A DNA stretch of 64,000 nucleotides from Gammaproteobacteria bacterium (GCA_013289615.1 JABCZO010000016.1:1-64000); one strand, 5' to 3'. Numbered from the stretch's first letter, positions 54,482 to 63,359 are shown. Made by a program: numbers and translations. Notes: generated by a model from the sequence alone, not told the origin.

Positions 54482-54772
54482 CAGGCGACTCCATGCAAAC
54501 GGGGGTAACAGGTTGAAAGTAAAAGTGAAATCCAGGCTGCGCGGCCCGGCTGCAGGCGGCCTGTAATTTTTACAACGAGGGCGGGGAAGACGCTCGCCGG
54601 ACGGAAATTTTCAAGACGCCCGTACCGCGTGCGTGGCGCGCACGATCTCATCGGCGGCGACATGACTGTCTGTTAATGGAATGTCATTCCGTGCCTGAGA
54701 TCGAGAATAGCAGAAGCGCGCGAGTGCGCCAAAGGTTAGCCGCTGCGATGGATCACCTGGGGGATCGGTCGC
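54482..54772. promoter_or_regulatory. Upstream region of the HAMP kinase, with two dyads
   Basis: 291 bp with no gene. It holds two perfect short dyads: TGTAATTTTTACA (54562-54574, 5-bp arms, 3-bp gap) and GGAATGTCATTCC (54678-54690, 6-bp arms around one base). Either could be an operator or RNA hairpin; no clear promoter boxes are assigned. Confidence 0.35.
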
Positions 54773-55054
54773 TCACCGCTGTCTGCCCGCTGCGACATTT
54801 GCATTTGTCGCGCCATTCGTTTCGACGTACGCACCGCCCGAGGCACTGTAGTCATCGCCGTGTACGATCGTGGACGCAATCACCAGGACCAGCACCGCGA
54901 TGGCAACGGCCAGCTGTCGGGTCAGATGCGCCGGGCCGCCGCGCACGCCCACCGCATGCGTGTGCTGCTGAAGGCTGCGTTCGGCGAGTCTCCGGGGCGC
55001 TTTGCCCTCGCGTATCTCCCTTTGCGAGCGGCGCCGTTTCTGGACATCCGGCAT
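54773..55054 (-). CDS. Small single-pass membrane protein, hypothetical
   Basis: 93 residues from ATG 55054, with a good AGGAG site 7 nt upstream. The first 50 residues are very basic (QKRRRSQREIREGKAPRRLA). A helix follows (LAVAIAVLVLVIASTIV, residues about 51-67), then a short polar tail (GDDYSASGGAYVETNGATNA). The basic-in pattern predicts a cytoplasmic N-terminus and periplasmic tail. No family recognised. It lies 182 bp after the last gene of the cox cluster and may belong to neither neighbour. Confidence 0.55.
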   Translation of the reverse strand: MPDVQKRRRSQREIREGKAPRRLAERSLQQHTHAVGVRGGPAHLTRQLAVAIAVLVLVIASTIVHGDDYSASGGAYVETNGATNANVAAGRQR

Positions 55055-55236
55055 GGAACTGCTCCTGCTGAATGAACCACCCAAGGCTAATGTGGCGCTG
55101 AACATTGCCAAGTCAGCGCATACCTGGTGGCCGCGACAGCGGAGGATTACGGGCTGCGAGAATTCCCCTACATGGGCTATCAGCCGCTGCATGGCGCGAT
55201 GGCTCGCGGCGATCCTGCCGGCGGCAAGCCGATGCT

Positions 55237-55884
55237 TTATGTGAAGTTCACTGCGCCGGTTGCTGCCGGCGCAGAAACGGCGGCCGGCGCGAAAAATCGT
55301 TGCAGCAGCCGCCGGTAGTCCTCGGGTGTGTCCAAATCAGCCGTAAAGCGGTCGTGATCCGCCTCGTATCGATACACGTCGTCCGGGTACTCGTTGGCGA
55401 GTTTCTTGCAACCGATGTGCCGCTCGCCGATGGCCACTTCGTGTACGTAGCTCGAGGCAAACAGGATTGGATTACCTCGTTGACCCTGAAAATAAGGAAT
55501 CACGATCGATCGGTCGGTGTGCTCGAGATATATCCTCACCAGCTCGGTGTAGTCGCTCGAGCCCAACAGAACCATGTCACCCAGGCACATCATCACCGCG
55601 TCTGTCGCCATGCTCAGCGCACCGACGCCGACCGCCGCTGAAGTCATCTGGCCTTCCTGGTAGCGCGCATTGACCTGGTTCCTAACGGGCAGGTCCGCCA
55701 GCGCAGCGCTGATTTCCGGCGCGCGATGTCCCGTGACGACGACGATTTCCTGTGGACCGGCGGCGCAAAGACGTTCCACCGTGTGGCGGATGACCGGCTT
55801 GTCACCGAGCGGCATCAGCAACTTGTGCGGCCCGCACATGCGCGAAGACGTCCCCGCGGCCAATACCACTGCCGACCATCTCAT
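55237..55884 (-). CDS. MobA/MocA-like nucleotidyltransferase
   Basis: 215 residues. The N-terminus VVLAAGTSSRMCGPHKLLMPL is the NTP-transferase signature, except that Cys replaces the usual Gly after Arg-Met. CLGDMVLLG replaces the GDQP type of metal-binding loop. FQGQRGNPILF and DLDTPEDYRRL complete the fold. Such enzymes attach CMP or GMP to molybdopterin; Mo hydroxylases of the CO dehydrogenase class use the cytosine dinucleotide form, so a MocA-type role is likely. Last gene of the cox unit, ATGA overlap with the XdhC gene. Confidence 0.85.
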   Translation of the reverse strand: MRWSAVVLAAGTSSRMCGPHKLLMPLGDKPVIRHTVERLCAAGPQEIVVVTGHRAPEISAALADLPVRNQVNARYQEGQMTSAAVGVGALSMATDAVMMCLGDMVLLGSSDYTELVRIYLEHTDRSIVIPYFQGQRGNPILFASSYVHEVAIGERHIGCKKLANEYPDDVYRYEADHDRFTADLDTPEDYRRLLQRFFAPAAVSAPAATGAVNFT

Positions 55885-56867
55885 CGGGAGGCAACCGATG
55901 CGGCGGCGCGACGAATGGCTGCATACCTTGCCGGCTCCTGCCGGAACGTCTTCAAACAGCCGTCGCAGCAGAAATAATAGTCCTCGCCATCATATCGCTC
56001 CACGTGCAGTGCCGCGGCGGTCGACACAGCCATGCCGCACACTGGATTGATGAAAGTGCCGCTCTGCCCGCCGTGCGGCGCAGCGCCGGTCGCGGCCGGC
56101 GCCGGCGGTACGCCGCGCGTGGCCGCTTGGGCGCCTGGTCGCTCAATGGGTTCGATCAGGCTCGCGCCCTTGCCGCGCAGTAGCGCCAGCACGCCCGCGA
56201 TCGCCACCAGTGCGATTTCGCTCGGGGTTCTGGCACCAGCGTCCTGACCGGCCGGCGCCTGCAGCTGTGCCAGGCGCTCTTCAGTAACGCCCCGCATGCG
56301 CATTAGCTCGCGCAGGCGTCCGGCCTTGCGCTGACTGGCGATCATCAGCACGTGCTGCGCCGGACTTGAAAGCGCCGCTTCCAGGGCCTGGGCGTCATCT
56401 GCCCCTTGCGTCGCCACCAGCGCAACCGCCGCCTCGTCGACGCTGCCGACCAGCCGGATTCCCAGGCGCCGGGCAAAGAAACGCGCTTCGTCGGCTGCCG
56501 GCGTATCGCCCAAGACGCACAACGATGTACCTGAGCCGTAGGGCTGGACAAACAGCTCGATCATGCCATCACTGGAACAGGCCATCGCGCGCTGCAGTAC
56601 GTCCGCTTCAGCCTGGCGCGCGTCGTTGGCGATGCGCACCAGTGTGGACTTACCGGTCGCGATCGCCTCCACGGCCGCGGCAATCACGATCTGGCTGGCG
56701 CAGGCACCGCCGATCCAACCGCACAGCGTCCCGTCACGCAGAATGATCGCGTGCGCACCGACATAGGCGGAGGTCGGAGCCCCGACCCGCACCACGGTGA
56801 CCATCGCGTACGGCTCGTCACGCTCGTTGAGCGACTGTGCCAGCTGCATCAGTTCCTGCTCGCTCAT
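55881..56867 (-). CDS. XdhC/CoxF-like maturation protein fused to a YHS domain
   Basis: 328 residues. The N-terminal XdhC_CoxI region (YAMVTVVRVGAPTSAYVGAH, GTLCGWIGGACASQ) keeps one Cys but lacks the usual GGCLE. A Rossmann-like XdhC_C half follows (LCVLGDTPAADEARFFARRL). After an Ala/Pro/Gly linker the last 50 residues are a YHS domain (NPVCGMAVSTAAALHVERYD, FCCDGCLKTF), a Cys-rich metal-binding module. In the cox clusters of known carboxydotrophs the gene in this place (coxF) is tied to active-site assembly. The fusion suggests metal, perhaps copper, delivery; that is inference. ATGA overlaps on both sides. Confidence 0.88.
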   Translation of the reverse strand: MSEQELMQLAQSLNERDEPYAMVTVVRVGAPTSAYVGAHAIILRDGTLCGWIGGACASQIVIAAAVEAIATGKSTLVRIANDARQAEADVLQRAMACSSDGMIELFVQPYGSGTSLCVLGDTPAADEARFFARRLGIRLVGSVDEAAVALVATQGADDAQALEAALSSPAQHVLMIASQRKAGRLRELMRMRGVTEERLAQLQAPAGQDAGARTPSEIALVAIAGVLALLRGKGASLIEPIERPGAQAATRGVPPAPAATGAAPHGGQSGTFINPVCGMAVSTAAALHVERYDGEDYYFCCDGCLKTFRQEPARYAAIRRAAASVASR

Positions 56868-58039
56868 CGCAACGATTCAAGGATGCGCGGAAGCACGCGT
56901 TTGATGGTTGCCAGGTCGGCGCCGGGTGCCAGCAGGTCGATGTGAGGCAGCGCCGCCCGCATGCCGGCACTGGCCGGGCTCCATCCAGGTTGAGTTGAGA
57001 TTGGATTGATCCAGACAATGCGACGCGCGCGCCGTCGCAGCGCGCACAGTGCATCTGCCAGGATCTTCGGCTCGCCGGTGTCATAGCCGTCGCTGACGAT
57101 GATGACCGCGGTGCGCGAATGCACCCGGCGAGCCAGGTGATCGCGGTTGAAATCGCGCAGGCAATCGCCGATCCGGGTGCCACCGCCCCAGCCGGCGGCC
57201 AACAGGTGCATTTTTTCCTGGGCGCGCCATGGATCGGCATCGCGCAGCGCCTCGGAAATCGCGGTCAGGCGCGTGTGGAAAATAAAGCCGTATACGTCCG
57301 ATAGCTCGGCGGATAAAGCTCGGGCGAGTCGCAGGTAGAAAAAACTGTAGGCACTCATCGAGCGGCTCACGTCGAGCAGCAGCACGATTCTTGGCCTGAT
57401 CCTGCGCCGATTGCGCCACATCACCGACAGCGGCACGCCGCCGTGCTCGATGCTGCGGCGGATGGTGCCCGGCAGGTCGAATCGGCGCCCGCGCTGGGCG
57501 CGCGCCTCGCGTCGCACCCGCAGCCGCTTCATCTGGCGAGCAAGCCGTCGCATCAGCTCCTCGATGTCGCGCACCTCCTCGGCCCGAGCCAGATTGCGAA
57601 AGTCCGCGTTCTCAATCGACTCCTGCCGACTCGCCGCATAGCGTTCGGGCCGCTGCGGGTGATCGCCGGCGCCATCACGCGCCGGTCCCGCTAGCAGCGT
57701 TTTGTCCTGGTTTTCGTCCGACCAAGGTTTGCAAAAGAGTGCCGGGTCGCGCGACCCCTCGACAAATGCCTTTTTATTGGGGCGCAGGAAATAGGCGTCG
57801 AACAGTGCGTCAAAGCGGTGCCACTCGCTCGGCCGGCCGCATAGCAGCGCCTTGAGACTCCAGCGCAACATCTGCGGATGAAGGATTCCAACCCGGGATG
57901 CAGCGGCCAGCACCAGGCAGGCGTCACCGCCGCCGACGCCAAAACCATTGGCCTGCAGGAAGCCGCTGAATCCGGCCAGTCGGGACTGCAGCGCATCGGC
58001 CAGATCGAGGCTGACCGGCGTGTCGGCGATGCTCAGCAT
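56864..58039 (-). CDS. coxE: CoxE-like von Willebrand factor A protein
   Basis: 391 residues. The VWA domain occupies roughly the last 190. Its metal-ion site DVSRSMS is intact (VLLLDVSRSMSAYS), as is IIVSDGYDTGEP. The N-terminal helical half is typical of CoxE. With MoxR-type AAA proteins such VWA partners form chaperone pairs for cofactor insertion; in CO dehydrogenase the cofactor is the Mo-S-Cu site. It overlaps coxD by 7 bp and the XdhC-YHS gene by ATGA. Confidence 0.92.
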   Translation of the reverse strand: MLSIADTPVSLDLADALQSRLAGFSGFLQANGFGVGGGDACLVLAAASRVGILHPQMLRWSLKALLCGRPSEWHRFDALFDAYFLRPNKKAFVEGSRDPALFCKPWSDENQDKTLLAGPARDGAGDHPQRPERYAASRQESIENADFRNLARAEEVRDIEELMRRLARQMKRLRVRREARAQRGRRFDLPGTIRRSIEHGGVPLSVMWRNRRRIRPRIVLLLDVSRSMSAYSFFYLRLARALSAELSDVYGFIFHTRLTAISEALRDADPWRAQEKMHLLAAGWGGGTRIGDCLRDFNRDHLARRVHSRTAVIIVSDGYDTGEPKILADALCALRRRARRIVWINPISTQPGWSPASAGMRAALPHIDLLAPGADLATIKRVLPRILESLR

Positions 58040-58932
58040 GCCGCCGCCATCCGACCCACGACTTCGGGCGTAAACGCGGTGCGGTCATCACGCGTCTTGA
58101 TGAGCGCCGCCAGGGATTCCAATATGGCATCGGTGGCATCCGGCCCGATGGCCGTGACGCCAAGGCGCAGCAGCGCCGCGGTCCAGTCGAGCGTCTCGGC
58201 AATGCCCGGCCTTTTCTGCAGATCCATGCGGCGCGTGTCCTGGACGAACTGCACCACCTGTCGCGCCAATTCGCCGGCCGCTTCGGGGGCGCGGATTTCG
58301 ACGATGGCGAGCTCCTTCTCGAACGAGGGGTATTCGACAAACTGGTACAGGCAGCGGCGTCGCAAGGCATCCGACAGCTCACGCGTGCCATTGGACGTCA
58401 CCACCACGAACGGAACGGATACCGCCGTCACGGTGCCTAGTTCCGGGATCGACATCTGGAAATCAGACAGCAGCTCGAGCAGGTAGGCCTCGAATGCCTC
58501 ATCTGCCCGATCGACTTCGTCGATCAGCAGCACCGGCGCATGCGTACAGCTGATCGCCTCGAGCAGCGGCCGCTTCAGCAGATATTGCTCCGAAAAGATA
58601 TCCTGCTCCTTGGCCGCGAGGCTGCGATCGTCCTGCTCGAGCAATTTGATCGCCAGCAGCTGACGCTGATAGTTCCATTCGTACATCGCCGAATGTGCAT
58701 CCAGCCCCTCATAGCACTGCAGGCGAATGAGCTGCGTGCCACGCACCGCGGCGAGCGCCTTTGCCACCTCGGTCTTGCCGACGCCGGCGTCGCCTTCGAG
58801 CAGCAGCGGGCGCTTCAACTGCGTCATCAGCAGCAGGGCCGCGGCAAAGCTGCGTTCGGCGATGTAGCCAACAGCCGCCAGCTGCTGCTGCAGCGCGGCC
58901 ACGTCCGCTACCCGTTGGGCGCCGGTACTCAC
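58033..58932 (-). CDS. coxD: CoxD-like MoxR-type AAA+ ATPase
   Basis: 299 residues from GTG 58932, whose first bases overlap the coxG stop (GTGA) and which has AAGGAAG upstream. A longer frame to 58983 lies inside coxG and is not used. Walker A is LLEGDAGVGKTEVAKAL. Walker B is VLLIDEVDRADEAFEAYLLE. Sensor 1 is FVVVTSNGTRELSDALRRRC. CoxD of Afipia (Oligotropha) carboxidovorans is needed to sulfurate the molybdenum of CO dehydrogenase; the same role is expected here. Confidence 0.93.
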   Translation of the reverse strand: MSTGAQRVADVAALQQQLAAVGYIAERSFAAALLLMTQLKRPLLLEGDAGVGKTEVAKALAAVRGTQLIRLQCYEGLDAHSAMYEWNYQRQLLAIKLLEQDDRSLAAKEQDIFSEQYLLKRPLLEAISCTHAPVLLIDEVDRADEAFEAYLLELLSDFQMSIPELGTVTAVSVPFVVVTSNGTRELSDALRRRCLYQFVEYPSFEKELAIVEIRAPEAAGELARQVVQFVQDTRRMDLQKRPGIAETLDWTAALLRLGVTAIGPDATDAILESLAALIKTRDDRTAFTPEVVGRMAAAC

Positions 58933-59552
58933 GCCGTCTTCCTTGAAAATACGCCGCGAAACCACTGCTTGGCGACCACCCACAGCAGGGCCACGGCATT
59001 GAGCGCTGCGGCGGGTGGCGCCTCAGAGGCCGGACTGGTAGCGGGCGGCGACTGCGCCGCCGGCACCTGCGGGCCGCTCGCGGGCGGCGGCGGCTGGCGC
59101 GCCTGGACGCGTGCGGCAAAGTTGGCAGCAAACTGTCGCAGGATCTGGTCGGCGACGGTATCGATCATGCGGCCACCGAAAGTCGCCGCCCGACCGCTCA
59201 CCGACGCCTGGCAGCTGCCGGTCAAGGCACTGCTACCATCCTCGGTCGCACGGACAACCGCCGTCAGCTCGAGTGATGCTGCCGAGGATCCGGATCCGTC
59301 GGTGCCTTTGGCGGCCATGCTCAGCAAACGATTGGCCGCATCCAGCTGCTTCACCTCGACATCGCCCCGGAAAGACAGCGTCGCCGGCCCCAGCTTGACG
59401 GTCACCGTGCCTTTGTAATGCCGTTCATCGATTCGCTCGGTGATCTTCGCGCCCGGCATGCATGCCGCAACCAACTCAACGTCGGCGAGCACTTCCCAGG
59501 CAGCGGCTGGGCCGGCCGGCATCGGGAAGGTCCGCTCGAGCTGAACCTTCAC
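58929..59552 (-). CDS. coxG: CoxG-like SRPBCC protein with C-terminal membrane helix
   Basis: 207 residues from GTG 59552, 6 bp after the coxL stop. The SRPBCC/CoxG fold covers residues about 1-145 (ADVELVAACMPGAKITERID, HYKGTVTVKLGPATLSFRGD, GGRMIDTVADQILRQF). A Pro/Ala/Ser linker (about 150-180) leads to a hydrophobic helix (LNAVALLWVVAKQWFRGVF) with a basic end. CoxG has been described as the membrane and quinone link of CO dehydrogenase in mycobacteria. The helix fits a membrane tether. No ribosome-binding site is evident. Confidence 0.92.
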   Translation of the reverse strand: MKVQLERTFPMPAGPAAAWEVLADVELVAACMPGAKITERIDERHYKGTVTVKLGPATLSFRGDVEVKQLDAANRLLSMAAKGTDGSGSSAASLELTAVVRATEDGSSALTGSCQASVSGRAATFGGRMIDTVADQILRQFAANFAARVQARQPPPPASGPQVPAAQSPPATSPASEAPPAAALNAVALLWVVAKQWFRGVFSRKTA

Positions 59553-59558
59553 TGCACG

Positions 59559-61958
59559 CTACCGTTTGTTGACGCCAAGCGACTTGCAGTGCTGCCAGAC
59601 TCGAAACGACGTATGCGGCATGTCCATATGCGTGACACCCAGATGGGCGAAGGCGTCCACGACTGCATTGGTGAAACACGGGATGCCGCCCACGTGTGGC
59701 GATTCGGCGACGCCCTTGGCCCCAATCGGATGGTGCGGCGATGGCGTCACGGTGAAGTCGGTTTCCCACTTTGGCGTCTCTACCGAAGTCGGCAGGAAGT
59801 AGTCCATCAGGCTGTTGCCCAGATGGTTGCCGTTGTCGTCGAACGGTACTGCCTGGCCCATCGCCACTGCAAAGGCTTCCGTCAAGCCGCCGTGGATCTG
59901 CCCCTCGATAATCATCGGATTGATTCGGGTGCCACAGTCATCCAGCGCGTAGAAGCGCCGCACCTTGGTTTCACCGGTGTATTTGTCAATATCGACGACG
60001 CACACGTAGGCGCCAAATGGAAAGGTCATGTTAGGGGGATCGTAGTATTCGGTGGCGTCGAGTCCCTTCTCCATCCCGTCCGGCAGATTGCTGGTATGCG
60101 CAGCCATGGCAATTTCCTTCATCGTCTTGGCCGCCGCCGGATTGCCTTTCACACGGAAGCGATCCACGTCCCATTCCAGGTCGCGCTCGCCGACTTCGAG
60201 CAGGTGCGCTGCAATCTTCTTCGCCTTGTCCTTGATTTTGCGCGCGGCGCGGGCCGCCGCCGCGCCGCCCACGGGCGTCGAGCGCGAGCCCCAGGTCCCG
60301 GCTCCATACGGCGCCTTGTCGGTATCGCCCTCTTCGATCTGGATCTCCTCGGACGGCAACCCGAGTTCGGTGGCGATGATCTGCGCGTAAGTGGTCGCGT
60401 GCCCTTGTCCCTGGCTCATCGTACCCAGGCGCGCAATCGCGCTACCGGTCGGATTGACCCTGATATCGCAGCTGTCGAACAGGCCGATGCCGAGGATGTC
60501 GCACACTTTGGTGGGTCCGGCGCCCACGATTTCCGTAAAGGTGGAGATGCCTATGCCCATCAGCTGGCCGCTGGCACGCTTTGCCGCCTGCTCGGCGCGC
60601 AGGCCGTCGTAGTCCACCGCCTTCAACACCTTGTCGAGCGCCACGTGGTAATTGCCGCTGTCGAGCGTCCAGCCCAACGCGGTGGTGTAGGGGAATTGCT
60701 CTGGCTTGACAAAATTTCGCCTGCGGATCTCGGCCTTGTCCACACCCACTTTCTGCGCCAGCACGTCGATCATCCGCTCGATCAGGTACACCGCCTCGGT
60801 AACTCGCAGCGAGCAGCGATAAGCCACCCCGCCCGGCGCCTTGTTGGTGTAGACCGCGTCAACCCGGCAATAGGCCTTCGGAATATCGTAGGAGCCGGTA
60901 CAGATGCTGAACAATCCCGCCGGCAGCTTGGTTGCCGATACATGCGCATTGAAGGCACCGTGATCAGCGAGCGCACTGAAGCGCAGGGCCTTGATGCGGC
61001 CGTTGCTGTCGGCCGCCAGTTCGCCAATGCCATGGTAGTCGCGCGCGAATCCGGTGGTCGAAATGTTGTCGATACGCGACTCGATCCATTTGACCGGCAC
61101 CCCGGTGACTATCGATGCCACGATAGCCGCCACATAGCCCGGGTACACCGGTACCTTGTTGCCGAAGCCGCCGCCGATGTCGCCCCCCACAATCCGGATC
61201 TTGCTTTCAGGGATCCCCGAGAGCATGGCCACCACGGTACGCACCAGGTGCGGGGCCTGCGAGGTCATGTAAACCGTCAGCTGGCCGCGCACCTTGTCGA
61301 ACGAGGCTACGCAGCCACAGGTCTCGAGTGGGCACGGGTGAACCCGCGGATTCAGGATCTCCTCGCGTACCGTCACCGCCGCGCTGGCGAAAACCGCATC
61401 GGTGCCTGCCTTGTCGCCGGCCTCCCAGGTGAAGATATGATTCGGATGTGTGCGCGGACCGTGGCCGACGTTGTCCTTGTCGGCGATGTCTTCGCGAATC
61501 ACCGGCGCGTCCGCCGCCAGCGCCTTCCTGGGATCGACGACTGCCGGCAATTCCTCGTAATCAACCTCCACGGCCTCGGCTCCATCCGCGGCGGTGTAGC
61601 GATCGGTCGCAAGCACAAAGGCCACCTCCTGCAACTGGAACCAGACCTTCTTGTCGGCGAGCACCGCCTGCACGTCGCTGCCGAGCGTGGGCATCCAGTG
61701 CAAATTGACCGGCTTCAGGTCATCAGCGGTGAGCACCGCGACCACACCCGGGACCTTGAGGGCCTTGCTCTTGTCGATGGATTTTATCCGGGCGTGGGCG
61801 TAGGGACTGCGCACAATGGCGCCAAACAGCATTCCGGGCAGCTTGATGTCGTCCACGTAACTGCCCTGTCCGCGGATGAAGCGTGCGTCCTCCTTGCGCT
61901 TGCGCGAGGCGCCGACCCCCTCAAGCTTGTTTTCGCGTTGCAGCGTTTCCTCGGACAT
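59559..61958 (-). CDS. coxL: Carbon monoxide dehydrogenase large subunit (form I-like CoxL)
   Basis: 799 residues, the catalytic molybdenum subunit. The active-site loop reads Ala379-Tyr-Arg-Cys382-Ser-Leu-Arg385 (60804-60824). Form I CoxL has AYxCSFR, with the Cys binding copper, so only Phe-to-Leu differs; form II enzymes (AYRGAGR) lack the Cys. Further form I traits: SQGQGHATTYAQIIATELG, the catalytic Glu in GAKGVAESPHVGG, and close likeness to the known enzyme over the C-terminal half. GGGFGNKVPVYPGY is the dinucleotide-cofactor glycine loop. An AGGAG site precedes the ATG. It oxidises CO to CO2 and passes electrons to CoxS and CoxM. Confidence 0.95.
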   Translation of the reverse strand: MSEETLQRENKLEGVGASRKRKEDARFIRGQGSYVDDIKLPGMLFGAIVRSPYAHARIKSIDKSKALKVPGVVAVLTADDLKPVNLHWMPTLGSDVQAVLADKKVWFQLQEVAFVLATDRYTAADGAEAVEVDYEELPAVVDPRKALAADAPVIREDIADKDNVGHGPRTHPNHIFTWEAGDKAGTDAVFASAAVTVREEILNPRVHPCPLETCGCVASFDKVRGQLTVYMTSQAPHLVRTVVAMLSGIPESKIRIVGGDIGGGFGNKVPVYPGYVAAIVASIVTGVPVKWIESRIDNISTTGFARDYHGIGELAADSNGRIKALRFSALADHGAFNAHVSATKLPAGLFSICTGSYDIPKAYCRVDAVYTNKAPGGVAYRCSLRVTEAVYLIERMIDVLAQKVGVDKAEIRRRNFVKPEQFPYTTALGWTLDSGNYHVALDKVLKAVDYDGLRAEQAAKRASGQLMGIGISTFTEIVGAGPTKVCDILGIGLFDSCDIRVNPTGSAIARLGTMSQGQGHATTYAQIIATELGLPSEEIQIEEGDTDKAPYGAGTWGSRSTPVGGAAAARAARKIKDKAKKIAAHLLEVGERDLEWDVDRFRVKGNPAAAKTMKEIAMAAHTSNLPDGMEKGLDATEYYDPPNMTFPFGAYVCVVDIDKYTGETKVRRFYALDDCGTRINPMIIEGQIHGGLTEAFAVAMGQAVPFDDNGNHLGNSLMDYFLPTSVETPKWETDFTVTPSPHHPIGAKGVAESPHVGGIPCFTNAVVDAFAHLGVTHMDMPHTSFRVWQHCKSLGVNKR

Positions 61959-61979
61959 GGCGATGTGCTCCTCTGAGCG

Positions 61980-62468
61980 TCACGCGGCAGCGGCCGACGA
62001 CAGCTTCCGTGCCGCCGACTGCACAGCCTTGACAATGTTCTGGTATCCCGTACAGCGGCAAAGATTCCCCGCCATCCAGTAGCGGATCTCCTCCTCGGTC
62101 GGATTGGGGTTTTCCTTAAGCAACCGGTAGGCGCGCGTGATCATTCCGGGCGTGCAGTAACCGCACTGCAGGGCGTGGTCGAGGTGAAAGGATTCCTGTA
62201 GCGCGTGCAATTCGCCGCTTTGGGCGAATCCCTCGATCGTCAGGACGCAGGCACCCTCACACTGTACCGTCAGCACGGTGCAGGACTTGACCGACATGGC
62301 ATTCAGATCCACGGTACAGGCGCCGCAATGGCTCGTCTCACAGCCGATGTGCGGGCCGGTATGCTGCAATTTCTCTCGCAGCGTGTGGATTAGCAGCTCA
62401 CGCGGCTCTACCACCACGTCGACGTCCTTGCCGTTCAGCTTGAACGATACCGCCTGCTTCTTGGCCAT
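61980..62468 (-). CDS. coxS: Carbon monoxide dehydrogenase small (2Fe-2S) subunit CoxS
   Basis: 162 residues from ATG 62468, with GAGGAG 6 nt upstream; a start eight codons earlier is not needed. The plant-ferredoxin-type cluster has [13 protein letters not shown] followed by a fourth Cys (SCTVLTVQC). The second cluster has CGYCTPGMI and [13 protein letters not shown]. It carries electrons from the molybdenum site to the FAD of CoxM. It sits between coxM and coxL, the usual order. Confidence 0.95.
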   Translation of the reverse strand: MAKKQAVSFKLNGKDVDVVVEPRELLIHTLREKLQHTGPHIGCETSHCGACTVDLNAMSVKSCTVLTVQCEGACVLTIEGFAQSGELHALQESFHLDHALQCGYCTPGMITRAYRLLKENPNPTEEEIRYWMAGNLCRCTGYQNIVKAVQSAARKLSSAAAA

Positions 62469-62495
62469 GATTCGCTCCTCGATCGGCAACAACGC

Positions 62496-63359
62496 CTAGG
62501 CCGCGCGCTGGCGCGCCGTGGTCAACGCCCGTATGGTCATCTCGCCGGCCATCGCGGTCTTGTATTCGGCATCGCCGCGCTGGTCGGCGCTCGGCGCACA
62601 GACGCTCATTGCCAGGCGTGCGGCCTGCAGGATAATCGCGTCATCGGGTCTGTTTCCGCGCAGCAGCGCTTCGGCTTCTGTGGCCCGCAGCGGCGTGGGG
62701 CCGACATTGGTCAAGGCGATCCGCACTTCCTGCACCCTACCGCCTTTCAAATGCAACACCACGGCTGCGGCCGCGGCGGCAAAGTCTCCGGTCTTGCGCT
62801 TCAATTTGGCGTAGCAGTAGCCGGCTCCCTGCGCCGGCACGGGGATTCGGACCTGCGTCATGATCTCGTCCGGCTTCATCGCCGTTTCATAGGTACCGAT
62901 GAAGAAGCCGTCAGCAGGCACGACACGCTCCCCACCGGCGCCGCGCAGGGCGAACGACGCAGCCAGTGCCAACATCAGCGCCGGATGGTCGTTGCCGGGG
63001 TCGCCGTGCGCGATGTCGCCGCCGATAGTGCCCTTGTAGCGCACCTGCGGGTCGGAGATCTGCCGGGCGCCTTCGACTAACAGCGGACATTTGGTCTGCA
63101 GCAGCTGCGACCAGATAATTTCGTTCTCCGTGGTCATCGCACCGATGAGCAGCGAATTGCCGTCCTGGCGGATGCCCTTTAATTCCGCAATCCCGCCCAG
63201 GTCGATCAGATGCCCAGGCTGCGCAAAGCGCAGCTTCATCATCGGCAGCAGGCTGTGGCCGCCGGCAAGCAGTTTTGCCTCGTCACCGAATTGCCTCAAT
63301 AGTCCGAGCGCATCCGGCAGGGTCTGCGGGGCATGGTACTCAAATGGGCGTGGGATCAT
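62496..63359 (-). CDS. coxM: Carbon monoxide dehydrogenase medium (FAD) subunit CoxM
   Basis: 287 residues. FAD-binding motifs are AGGHSLLPMMKLR near residue 32 and the loop TIGGDIAHGDPGNDHPA. The C-terminal CO_deh_flav_C domain holds YCYAKLKRKTGDFA. It receives electrons from CoxS and passes them to quinone. First gene of the cox operon; the ATG has an AGGGG site 9 nt upstream. The 234 bp before it are shared with the divergent xdhC gene. Confidence 0.95.
   Translation of the reverse strand: MIPRPFEYHAPQTLPDALGLLRQFGDEAKLLAGGHSLLPMMKLRFAQPGHLIDLGGIAELKGIRQDGNSLLIGAMTTENEIIWSQLLQTKCPLLVEGARQISDPQVRYKGTIGGDIAHGDPGNDHPALMLALAASFALRGAGGERVVPADGFFIGTYETAMKPDEIMTQVRIPVPAQGAGYCYAKLKRKTGDFAAAAAAVVLHLKGGRVQEVRIALTNVGPTPLRATEAEALLRGNRPDDAIILQAARLAMSVCAPSADQRGDAEYKTAMAGEMTIRALTTARQRAA

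Noticed and set aside
55091-55318. Plus-strand frame containing YLVAATAEDYGLREFPYMG
   Set aside because: It looks protein-like but has no start signal, overlaps the 3' end of the nucleotidyltransferase gene and matches no known family. A gene remnant is possible but not shown.
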